Positions 1 to 7,028 of a stretch of DNA of 64,000 nucleotides are shown piece by piece (position 1 is the stretch's first letter; every line of letters starts with the position of its first letter). This DNA comes from Anaerolinea thermophila UNI-1 (GTDB lineage: Bacteria > Chloroflexota > Anaerolineae > Anaerolineales > Anaerolineaceae): positions 3,348,001-3,412,000 of the forward strand of contig NC_014960.1 in the NCBI RefSeq assembly GCF_000199675.1, read 5' to 3'. The notes beneath the pieces are model-generated. The model saw only the letters and a program-made list of their open reading frames with translations, made no database searches and had not been told where the DNA came from. The position numbers were made by a program, and so were the translations under genes.

Positions 1-1
1 C

Positions 2-124
2 CGCCTGGAGTCGGGGCAAACGCCGGAGCAAATTGAGCAGGAAATGCCCGAACTGGCGGAGAGCCTGGGCGCAGGCGGGGAGGACGAAGGCGGTTTTGGC
101 GCTGATTTTGGGGGCGAGGAATAA
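2..124 (+). CDS. C-terminal end of an unidentified protein (5' partial)
   Basis: An open frame enters from the left edge and stops at TAA 122-124. The 40 visible residues are acidic and glycine-rich, start RLESGQTPEQ and end DFGGEE. Such a low-complexity acidic tail gives no family call. The gene starts outside the window and runs towards the convergent LuxR/kelch gene at 220-1587. Confidence 0.6.
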   Translation, partial: RLESGQTPEQIEQEMPELAESLGAGGEDEGGFGADFGGEE

Positions 125-172
125 ACTCACCTGGCGAGACCCCGCCGGGGAGGCTCCGCGATGACAACCAGC

Positions 173-206
173 GGTTTACCGCAAAGACGCGAAGCGCGCA
201 AAGGCA
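173..206. repeat. Dispersed repeat, family B copy
   Basis: Diverged copy of the module reading ACCGCGAAGGCGCGAAGG in its best form, here with CAAAGACGCGAAG. Other copies lie near 6826, 6935, 40598, 49956, 56758 and 61184. The 95-base gap 125-219 holds only this and a short GC-rich palindrome near 142-152. Confidence 0.6.
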
Positions 207-219
207 GAACCTGCACGCT

Positions 220-1587
220 TCAGGGGGTGTCGTCCACGATGAACGGAATGGCAACGGTGTACAGCGCCTGATAGGAAAGGTGCGTGCGCTGGAGAGTTTG
301 CCCGCTCTTGCCCCCAAAGATGTGCAGGTAGTTGCCGTATGTCACCGCCACACCCTGCTCCCCCAGCGGCGCGGGGGCAGGCTCCAGGGCTTGCCAGAGC
401 CCATCGGCGGGGGTGAACACCCAGTTGGGAAGGTTGCCCTCATCGTTGGATGATATTCCCCCCAGCAGATAAATGGAGTTAATCAGCCCGACGGCGCTCA
501 TCTGCGCGCGGGGAGCGGGCATGGCGGGGAGCGCTTCCCAGACCGTCCCGCCGCCGCTCTCGCGGGCGGGGTGGTATGCCCATACCTCATCCAGCGGCTG
601 ACTGCCGTCGCTCCCGCCGAAAAGCAGGATGCGCCCTTCCACGGCAATTGCCGCGGCAAAGACGCGCGGCGAGGGCAGAGGGGTGCGCTCTTCCCAGCGG
701 TTGGTTTCGGGGTCGTAGGCATACACGGCGGAGGAAGGGGTTTTGCCGTCCCACCCGCCGAAGAGGTACAGGTTGCCTTCAAAGGCGGTCAGCGCGTAGC
801 CTGCCAGCGCCTGCGGGAGCGGGGCACGGCTTTGCCAGGAATCGGTAAGCGGGCTGTACACTTCCAGCGCGCTGATGGGGCGCTGGGCGGCGGTCATTCC
901 GCCGGGCAGGTAAATCTGCTCGCCCAGCCGCGCCGCCGCAATTTGCGAGACGGCGGTGGGCTTGCCGCTCAGGGCTTGCCAGGTATCTGTTGCGGGGTCA
1001 TACGCCAGCGTATCGTTGCTGATGCCGGTCTCGGTCTCGCCGCCAAAGAGGTACAGACGCTCGTTGAAGGCAATCGCCGCCATGCCGGCGCGGGCTTCGG
1101 GCAGTTCTTTGAGGACTGCCCAGCGCGGCGGGGCAACAGGCGTGGTTTGCGTACTGGCGGGGGTGGGGGTAGATGCCGCCGGGCGGGTCAAGTTCCATAC
1201 CAGCGCGCCTGCCAGGAGGAGAATGAGCAATGCCGCGCCTGCCAGCGCCCAGCGGTTCAGCGTCCGCCGCGCGGGGAGAGGGGCTTCCACTTCGCGGGTC
1301 AGTGCCGCCACCTGCAGAGGGCTTTCGGGAGGAACTTCTTCTTCGGCGGGGGAGGTCTCAGGCAGGGAAAAGCCCGGCGGGGTAATGCCGTTGCGGATGG
1401 CGTACAGCGTGGCTTCGGTGCGCGAAACCACGCCAATCTTGGCAAAGATGTTGCGCAAATGGACTTTGACCGTGTTGGGGCTGATGGACAGTGCCTGAGC
1501 GATTTCTTTGTTGGATGCGCCGGTTGCCACCAAACGCAAAATCTCTATCTCGCGTTCGCTCAGGGGCTCGTTGTTGGGCAACTCCAT
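220..1587 (-). CDS. Membrane-anchored LuxR-type regulator with extracytoplasmic kelch propeller
   Basis: 455 aa. Residues 8-65 form a LuxR/NarL-type helix-turn-helix (LSEREIEILRLVATG, SNKEIAQALSIS, NTVKVHLRNIFAKIG). A Pro/Glu-rich stretch follows, then one membrane helix at about 113-132, a Thr/Pro linker, and five to six kelch-like repeats (LYLFGGETE, LYLFGGWDG, ILLFGGSDG, IYLLGGIS) from about 155 to 440. By topology the DNA-binding domain is cytoplasmic and the propeller outside, as in ToxR-like one-component regulators but with a LuxR head. No receiver domain is present. It is divergent from the histidine kinase gene at 1739, which is paired with a LuxR-type response regulator. ATG 1587 lies 7 nt after TATAAT 1600-1595, so the start is probably leaderless. 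Ligand and target genes are unknown. Confidence 0.88.
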   Translation of the reverse strand: MELPNNEPLSEREIEILRLVATGASNKEIAQALSISPNTVKVHLRNIFAKIGVVSRTEATLYAIRNGITPPGFSLPETSPAEEEVPPESPLQVAALTREVEAPLPARRTLNRWALAGAALLILLLAGALVWNLTRPAASTPTPASTQTTPVAPPRWAVLKELPEARAGMAAIAFNERLYLFGGETETGISNDTLAYDPATDTWQALSGKPTAVSQIAAARLGEQIYLPGGMTAAQRPISALEVYSPLTDSWQSRAPLPQALAGYALTAFEGNLYLFGGWDGKTPSSAVYAYDPETNRWEERTPLPSPRVFAAAIAVEGRILLFGGSDGSQPLDEVWAYHPARESGGGTVWEALPAMPAPRAQMSAVGLINSIYLLGGISSNDEGNLPNWVFTPADGLWQALEPAPAPLGEQGVAVTYGNYLHIFGGKSGQTLQRTHLSYQALYTVAIPFIVDDTP

Positions 1588-1594
1588 GCCGTTT

Positions 1595-1600
1595 ATTATA
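1595..1600 (-). promoter_or_regulatory. -10 box TATAAT, leaderless-type promoter of the LuxR/kelch gene
   Basis: Perfect TATAAT on the minus strand with 7 nt to the ATG at 1587. No clear -35 and no Shine-Dalgarno sequence. The expected transcription start falls on or next to the start codon. Confidence 0.6.
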
Positions 1601-1660
1601 CCGTCACTTGCGTGAGCGGTCTCCCTCTCTGTTCCCTGCGTTCGCCGAGGGCGCGCACGG

Positions 1661-1680
1661 TTCGACAGGCTCGCCGTGCG
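1661..1680. repeat. Dispersed repeat, family A copy
   Basis: TTCGACAGGCTCGCCGTGCG in the intergenic gap between the divergent LuxR/kelch and histidine kinase genes. Family A (core TTCGACAGGCTCA) recurs about a dozen times in the window. Confidence 0.6.
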
Positions 1681-1738
1681 GCGCGGGAAAATCCTGCAAT
1701 TTTTTGATATACTCTATCCGAAACGGGATCACCACGTC

Positions 1739-3169
1739 ATGGAGAACCTTCGCTTGTTTTTTCAGTATAACGAACCCCTTTTTCAGTTCATCTACGGGCT
1801 GACCTTTTTCGTTTTGGGGGTTGCCATTGCCCTGCAGGCGCGCTATTCTTCCCGGCTGGAAATTGCCCGCAGTCTCCGCTGGCTGGCGGCTTTCGGCTTT
1901 ACGCATGGTTTGTATGTGTGGGGAGAATTATTTGTCCCTGTGCAAGCCTCTTACTTCCCGCCTCTGTTCATGCAGGGAGTACACTTTCTACACTTGCTTT
2001 TGCTTGCCCTGTCTTATGTGTGTCTCTTTGAGTTTGGTTTGGCACTGCTCCGTCCTTTGCGGATGGGAAACACCCTGCGCGGGCTGGTGGCAGGCTGGCA
2101 TATCCTCTTCACCCTTTTGATGGTAAGGGCGGCATTTTCCACACCCTTTGACCTGAGGTCCTTTCATGATCATGTAGAAGCATTGGCAGGGTATATGATT
2201 GCCTTTCCCGGCGGGTTGTTTGCCGCTTACGGCTTGCGCGAACAAACTTACCGCCTGATCGCTCCCCTGGATGCGCCTCAGGTGGTGAGTATGCTGCGCA
2301 CTGCGGGAATCACTCTGGCGCTGTTTGGCGCTCTGCGCGGATTAATCCCTCCGCCCATTCAGTTTTTCCCCGGCAGTTGGTTGAATTTGCGCACCTTTGA
2401 AGATGCTCTGGGTGTGCCGGTACTGGTTTTTCTTGTTCTGCTGGGCGGCTTTCTGTTGTTTTCAATGGTACGCGCGCTGGAAGTGTTTCACGTGGAGATG
2501 GAGCGCACCATCGAACACATGGAACAACAGCAAATCCTGCAGGCGGAGCGTGAGCGTATTGCTCGCGAACTGCACGACAATACCCTGCAGATGGCATACA
2601 CTGCGGGCTTGCTCATCGACTCGGCGCGCAAACTGGCAGACGCCGACAGCCCTATCGCCCAGCGGCTGGAACGGGCAGTGCAGGCGCTGAACGAGGTCAT
2701 TGCCGACCTGCGCCGCAACATGCAGGATTTACATTCTCCGCTGGGAGAAAATAACCCCCGCCGCGCCATTCGTCAACTGGTGGATGATCCGCGCTTCCGC
2801 ACCCTGGTGGAGATTCATCTGGAAGATACCCTGCCCGAAGAGTGGACGCTCTCCCCGCGTCATACCGCGCACCTGCTGGCAATTTTGCAGGAAGCGCTCT
2901 CCAACGTGGTGCGCCATGCCCGTGCTACTCGCGTAACCCTGCAACTGCGCCAGGACGAAGCCGGCAACACCCTGCTGACTCTGGAAGACGATGGCGAAGG
3001 CATGCCCGCGCAAGTGCGCGAAGGCTACGGACTGCGCAATATGCGCGAGCGCGCCCGCATGATGGGCGGCACGCTTGTCCTGAGCAACCGTTCCCCCGAA
3101 AAAGGCACTCGCCTGATGCTGATTTTCCCCTCTGATACCCTCTCATCATCGGAAAGGACTCGGGTATGA
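1739..3169 (+). CDS. Sensor histidine kinase, NarL/DesK type (HisKA_3)
   Basis: 476 aa. The N-terminal half holds about six to seven hydrophobic segments and no recognisable sensor domain. A HisKA_3 dimerisation domain follows, with phospho-acceptor His279 in ERIARELHDN, then an HATPase domain (N box EALSNVVRHA, G box DDGEGMP, second Gly box GYGLRNMRERA). It should autophosphorylate and pass phosphate to the response regulator at 3166, with which it overlaps by 4 nt (ATGA). ATG 1739 was chosen because the protein resembles a membrane kinase only from MENLRLFFQ; the frame is open upstream to 1676. A TATACT box lies at 1708-1713. The input signal cannot be told from the sequence. Confidence 0.9.
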   Translation: MENLRLFFQYNEPLFQFIYGLTFFVLGVAIALQARYSSRLEIARSLRWLAAFGFTHGLYVWGELFVPVQASYFPPLFMQGVHFLHLLLLALSYVCLFEFGLALLRPLRMGNTLRGLVAGWHILFTLLMVRAAFSTPFDLRSFHDHVEALAGYMIAFPGGLFAAYGLREQTYRLIAPLDAPQVVSMLRTAGITLALFGALRGLIPPPIQFFPGSWLNLRTFEDALGVPVLVFLVLLGGFLLFSMVRALEVFHVEMERTIEHMEQQQILQAERERIARELHDNTLQMAYTAGLLIDSARKLADADSPIAQRLERAVQALNEVIADLRRNMQDLHSPLGENNPRRAIRQLVDDPRFRTLVEIHLEDTLPEEWTLSPRHTAHLLAILQEALSNVVRHARATRVTLQLRQDEAGNTLLTLEDDGEGMPAQVREGYGLRNMRERARMMGGTLVLSNRSPEKGTRLMLIFPSDTLSSSERTRV

Positions 3170-3828
3170 ACCGCATTCGCATTGTCATTGTCGATGATCA
3201 TGCGCTGGTACGCATGGGACTGACCACCCTGATCTGCGACCGTCCCGATATGCAGGTCGTGGGCGAAGCCAGCAATCTGACTCAGGCTCTGCGTGTCATT
3301 GAGGAAACCCAGCCGCAAATCGTGCTGATGGATATTCGCATGCCCGGCGAAAGCGGCATTGAAGCCACCCGGCAGATTGTTCAGCGCTTTCCTCAAACCC
3401 GTGTCATCATCCTCACTTCCTACTCCGACGATGAACTGGTCATGCGTGCCATTCATGCGGGCGCATCGGGTTATGTGCTTAAACAAGCCGATAACGATGT
3501 GCTTCTGGATGCCATCCAAACCGTTGCGCGCGGCGAATCCTTGCTCGATCCTGCCACCACCACGCGCCTGCTCCACTTTGTGCGCGAGATGGAGCGCAAA
3601 GCCGAACAAAATGCTTTCCGCGATCTTTCGGAGCGCGAGTTAAGCGTGCTGGCGGAACTGGCAAAAGGCAAAACCAACGCCGAAATTGGCAGAACTCTGC
3701 ATCTCAGCGAAAAGACCGTGCGCAATCATGTCAGCGTGATTCTGGAAAAACTGCATCTCTCCAACCGCGTGGAACTGGCAACCTACGCGGTGGAGCATCA
3801 CATTTTCGACCTGGTGAAGAGAGATTAA
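3166..3828 (+). CDS. Response regulator, NarL/FixJ family
   Basis: 220 aa. The receiver domain (1-120) has the acidic pair Asp10-Asp11 (IVDDHALVR), phospho-acceptor Asp56 (LMDIRMPG) and conserved Lys in GYVLKQAD. A LuxR-type HTH follows at about 152-215 (LSERELSVLAELAKGKTNAEIG, LSEKTVRNHVSVILEKL). It is translationally coupled to the kinase gene (ATGA overlap at 3166-3169) and is its likely cognate DNA-binding output. A terminator hairpin follows directly. Confidence 0.93.
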   Translation: MNRIRIVIVDDHALVRMGLTTLICDRPDMQVVGEASNLTQALRVIEETQPQIVLMDIRMPGESGIEATRQIVQRFPQTRVIILTSYSDDELVMRAIHAGASGYVLKQADNDVLLDAIQTVARGESLLDPATTTRLLHFVREMERKAEQNAFRDLSERELSVLAELAKGKTNAEIGRTLHLSEKTVRNHVSVILEKLHLSNRVELATYAVEHHIFDLVKRD

Positions 3829-3829
3829 C

Positions 3830-3870
3830 AAAAGACAGAGACTCGCTCCAAAGGCGAGCCTCTGTCTTTT
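3830..3870. terminator. Bidirectional intrinsic terminator
   Basis: Inverted repeat AAAGACAGAG/CTCTGTCTTT with further pairing towards the loop. It has A- and T-tracts on both sides and sits between the convergent response regulator and DoxX genes. Confidence 0.85.
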
Positions 3871-3887
3871 ACCGATAAAAGTTTCCG

Positions 3888-4460
3888 TTAAGATTGGGCG
3901 GCTTGAGGCGTTTTGTTCCTGTTCAACCAGCGGAGGATAAAGAAGTCAGCCCCGTAATACCCGGCTACCTTCCACGCCAGGATCAGCAGAATGGCAACCA
4001 GGAAGAGCAAAGGATTGGTGCTGGCGGTGCCAGCCATCATGAAGTTCCAGTTCATCAGCGCGGCAAAGAAGGCGGTGATGCCCACAATTGCGCCGACGAT
4101 CAAGCCGATGCCCACCAGCAGTTCGCCGTAGGCTACCAGTTTGGCAAACCAGGTGTACGACTGCGCATCCAGCAGGGACTGAATGAAAGCGCGGTACCAG
4201 TCGAAGGCAATGGGAGGGCGCGCAGGCGGTTCAGGAATGGCAACTGCCCGAGTCCAGAACCCTTTGAGGGCTTCCCCCGTAACCACCCACTTGGGATCGT
4301 TTATTTTGTGCAGGGAGGCTTCAATCCACTGCCAGCCCAGCCAGATGCGCACTACCAGCCACAACCAGGCGGCGCGGCGGTCATTGAAGAGGAATTTTGC
4401 CCATGAGGGATCTTGCAATTCAAGGGCTTCTCCCTTGAAGAACGTAGAAATGCTTGCCAT
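3888..4460 (-). CDS. DoxX-family membrane protein
   Basis: 190 aa with four predicted membrane segments, among them WLVVRIWLGWQWIEASLHK near the N-terminus, YGELLVGIGLIVGAIVG and LLFLVAILLILAWKVAGYYG. This layout fits the DoxX/DoxD superfamily (thiosulfate:quinone oxidoreductase small subunit and relatives). The specific role is not inferable; in bacteria such proteins often sit in redox or sulfur metabolism. ATG 4460 is chosen because AAGGAG lies 6 nt upstream; the in-frame ATG at 4475 lies before that ribosome binding site. Confidence 0.82.
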   Translation of the reverse strand: MASISTFFKGEALELQDPSWAKFLFNDRRAAWLWLVVRIWLGWQWIEASLHKINDPKWVVTGEALKGFWTRAVAIPEPPARPPIAFDWYRAFIQSLLDAQSYTWFAKLVAYGELLVGIGLIVGAIVGITAFFAALMNWNFMMAGTASTNPLLFLVAILLILAWKVAGYYGADFFILRWLNRNKTPQAAQS

Positions 4461-4553
4461 TACTCGCTCCTTCATGAATTGAGGTTGTTGATTTTTTGGG
4501 TTGCGTTTTGCTCAACCTGCTTCCATTTTAGAAGGGATGATATGTGAATTACA

Positions 4554-4590
4554 GGGACACCCGCCCCCATTCCCATAGGGCAGGTGTCCC
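4554..4590. repeat. Large imperfect palindrome in the doxX/MFS gap
   Basis: GGGACACC-C-GCCC faces GGGC-A-GGTGTCCC across a 13-base centre. There is no strong U-tract next to the minus strand arm, and no plus-strand gene upstream, so it is not a clear terminator. The 363-base gap 4461-4823 holds this, repeat A copies and the MFS promoter. Confidence 0.5.
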
Positions 4591-4604
4591 TTTGTGTGTT
4601 CTGC

Positions 4605-4702
4605 GAGGGTGCGTGCGGTTCGGCAGGCTCACCGTGCGGGGTCGACAGGCTCACCGCACGGTTCGGCGGGTTGAGCGCGCCCTGAGCCTGTCGAAGGGCG
4701 CA
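4605..4702. repeat. Cluster of family A dispersed repeats
   Basis: At least four partial copies in both orientations (GGCAGGCTCACCGTGCGG, GTCGACAGGCTCACCGC, CCTGAGCCTGTCGAAGGG). The cluster can fold on itself. It is intergenic. Confidence 0.7.
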
Positions 4703-4761
4703 TGCTCATCGTTTGCAGTGTTCCCCGTCACCGCCTGCTTGGGAAAATCCCCATGCGAAGG

Positions 4762-4791
4762 TTCACAGGGATTCGTGAATTACGGTACAAT
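4762..4791 (+). promoter_or_regulatory. Promoter of the MFS/phosphatase operon
   Basis: TTCACA (4762-4767), 18-nt spacer, TACAAT (4786-4791). The expected transcript starts near 4799, where a short ATG CTG GAA TGA reading frame occurs. GAGGGA then precedes ATG 4824. Confidence 0.55.
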
Positions 4792-4823
4792 GTTCCCAAT
4801 GCTGGAATGAACGAGGGAACGGC

Positions 4824-6086
4824 ATGGCACATCCATTGATTGCAACCCTGAAAAACGCCCGCGGCAACGCCCGCGGCGCCATCCTCTCCGAACCGTTGTG
4901 GGGCATCCCCTTCAACCTCTATGCTCCCTACTTCTCGGTGTACATGCTGGCGCTGGGATTAACTGACTCGCAAATCGGCTTGCTGGTCAGCCTGGGGCTG
5001 GTGTTTCAGTTCTTCTGGGGCTTGCTGGGGGGCATTATCACCGACAAACTGGGACGCAAGCGCACCACCTTCATCTTCGACGCCATCTCGTGGACGATTC
5101 CCACCCTGTTGTGGGCAACCGCAAAGAGTTTTTATTCCTTCCTTGCCGCCGTGCCGTTCAACAGCGCCTGGCGCGTGACCCACAACTCGTGGACGCTGGT
5201 GCTGGTGGAAGATACCGACCCCGAAGAACTGGTGGAAATCTACTCGTGGATTTACATCGCCGGGCAGTTGGCGGTGTTCTTTGCTCCCATTGCAGGCTTG
5301 CTCATCGCCCGCTTTGGGCTGGTGCCGACCATGCGCGGCTTGCTGTTGCTGGCGTGCGTGATGATGACTGCCAAATTCATCGTCATGAACGCCATGGTCA
5401 CCGAGACGCAGAGGGGCAAAATCCGCATGGAAGAGACGCGCCACCGCAGTATCTTCTCGCTTCTGCTGGAGTACCGCGATGTGCTGGGCATCCTCTTCCG
5501 CTCGCCCGCCACGCTCTACACCCTGGGCATTCACCTTGCCTTTTCCATCGCCAACACGGTGAGCGGCACCTTCTGGTCGATTCTGGTGACGGAGAAACTG
5601 CTCATCCCCGCCGCGCACCTCTCGCTCTTCCCCATCGCCAAATCTGCCATCATGCTGATGTTCTTCTTCCTCATCACCCCGCGCCTGCGCGGCGTACACT
5701 TCCGCAACCCGATGGTGCTGTCGTTCCTGGGGTACATCGTTGCCTACTCCATCCTGCTGGTCACCCCCGAGCGCAACTACCCCCTGCTGTTCCTCTCGGT
5801 GACCATCGAGACCTGCAGTTTTGCCGTGCTGGGTACGCAGTTGGATCGCCTGCTGGTGGTGACGATGAACCCCGAGGAACGCGCCCGCATCATGGCGCTG
5901 TTCGTTGCCACGCTGGTGGCGGCAACCTCGCCCTTTGGCTGGATTGCCGGAGCGTTGTCTTCCATCAACCGCATCCTGCCCTTCCTGCTGTGCCTGGCGA
6001 TGTATGCCATCGGCATCGTGCTGGTACTGCGCGCCGCGCGCCTGCCGCAAAATCAACCCCAAACCGGCGAGGTCGCGGCTGGATGA
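4824..6086 (+). CDS. Major facilitator superfamily transporter
   Basis: 420 aa with about 12 hydrophobic segments and the MFS motif between helices 2 and 3 (GGIITDKLGRKR). It is a secondary transporter of the inner membrane; the substrate cannot be told from sequence. GAGGGA lies 5 nt before ATG 4824. Its stop codon overlaps the ATG of the histidine phosphatase gene (ATGA, 6083-6086), so the two are one transcriptional unit with promoter at 4762-4791. Confidence 0.88.
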   Translation: MAHPLIATLKNARGNARGAILSEPLWGIPFNLYAPYFSVYMLALGLTDSQIGLLVSLGLVFQFFWGLLGGIITDKLGRKRTTFIFDAISWTIPTLLWATAKSFYSFLAAVPFNSAWRVTHNSWTLVLVEDTDPEELVEIYSWIYIAGQLAVFFAPIAGLLIARFGLVPTMRGLLLLACVMMTAKFIVMNAMVTETQRGKIRMEETRHRSIFSLLLEYRDVLGILFRSPATLYTLGIHLAFSIANTVSGTFWSILVTEKLLIPAAHLSLFPIAKSAIMLMFFFLITPRLRGVHFRNPMVLSFLGYIVAYSILLVTPERNYPLLFLSVTIETCSFAVLGTQLDRLLVVTMNPEERARIMALFVATLVAATSPFGWIAGALSSINRILPFLLCLAMYAIGIVLVLRAARLPQNQPQTGEVAAG

Positions 6087-6673
6087 GCGTCATTCTGTGG
6101 TTGATTCGTCACGGGGAAACCGACTGGAACCGCGAGGGGCGCTGGCAGGGCTGGCGGGATGTGCCGCTCAATGCCACCGGGCTGGCGCAAGCCGAAGCCA
6201 TGGCGGAAAAACTGGCAGTCGCCGGGGTGACCTTCCACGCGCTGTATGCCAGCCCTCTGCGCCGGGCTTTGCAGACTGCGCAACCGGCGGCGCGCCGTTT
6301 GGGGCTGGAAATCCGCGTGGATGAACGCCTGCGCGAGATTCATCAGGGGGCGTTTGAGGGACTGACCCACGCCGAGATTGCCGAGCGCTACGCCGCCGAA
6401 CTGGACGCCATCCGCCGCATGCCTGCCACGGCATCCGCACCCGGCGGCGAGACGGTGACGCAGGTTGCCGCCCGCCTGCGCGCCGCCGCCGATGACCTTG
6501 CCCGCCGCCACGCGGGTCAGACGGTGCTGGTGTTTGGTCACGGCTTGGCGCTGGCAACCCTGTACTGTCAGGCGCACGGCATCCCGCTGGAGCAGGCGCA
6601 CCTTCACATCCCCCGCAACGGGGATATCCTGGTGGTGGAGTGGGGGGAAGAAACTTCTCTATCGGTGCGGTAA
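6083..6673 (+). CDS. Histidine phosphatase family protein (phosphoglycerate-mutase-like)
   Basis: 196 aa. It carries the catalytic motif LIRHGETDWN near the N-terminus, the acid Glu in REIHQGAFEG, and the second catalytic His in VLVFGHGLAL. This is the branch-2 cofactor-dependent phosphatase fold, likely a broad phosphatase (CobC/GpmB-like) rather than glycolytic mutase, given its length under 200 aa. It overlaps the MFS gene by 4 nt, which suggests translational coupling; the functional link between the two is not evident. Confidence 0.88.
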   Translation: MSVILWLIRHGETDWNREGRWQGWRDVPLNATGLAQAEAMAEKLAVAGVTFHALYASPLRRALQTAQPAARRLGLEIRVDERLREIHQGAFEGLTHAEIAERYAAELDAIRRMPATASAPGGETVTQVAARLRAAADDLARRHAGQTVLVFGHGLALATLYCQAHGIPLEQAHLHIPRNGDILVVEWGEETSLSVR

Positions 6674-6775
6674 TCCTGTTTGTGCCGCTGTCAACGCCCG
6701 GCACCCCTGCAGAAAGTCGCTGAAAGCGCCGCGGTGGTCTTTCTTTCTGTCAGAGAAAACGGGTAAATCCAGAGA

Positions 6776-7010
6776 GGAATGGCTTCGGTCGCCCTGGCGG
6801 GCTCCCTCGCAATGACACCCCTTCGCGCCTTCGTGGTGAGACCAGCACGCAGGTTTCGACAGGCTCGGCGAACGCGAACCGCAGGCTGAGTTCGCCGAAG
6901 CGTGCAATCGGCTTAGCGAACCCTCTTATCTCCCTTCGCGCGCTTTGCGCCTTCGCGGTGAGACCAGCACAACGGCTTCGACAGGCTCAGGCTTCGACAG
7001 GCTCAGCCGG
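6776..7010. repeat. Composite intergenic array of repeat families C, B and A
   Basis: The 355-base gap 6674-7028 has no gene. In order it shows a family C piece (CCTCGCAATGACACC, 6806-6821), B (CTTCGCGCCTTCGTGGTGAG), A (TTCGACAGGCTCGGCGAACG, 6855-6874, with an inverted partner GAGTTCGCCGAAGCG), B again (GCGCCTTCGCGGTGAGACC), and A as a tandem pair of GCTTCGACAGGCTCAG (6975-7006). Confidence 0.75.
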
Positions 7011-7028
7011 CGGGACTTGGTATGCCCC

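Noticed and set aside
5090..6083. Upstream extension of the histidine phosphatase frame through the MFS gene
   Set aside because: The extension is the MFS gene read out of frame; the phosphatase starts at ATG 6083 with its RHG motif ten residues in.
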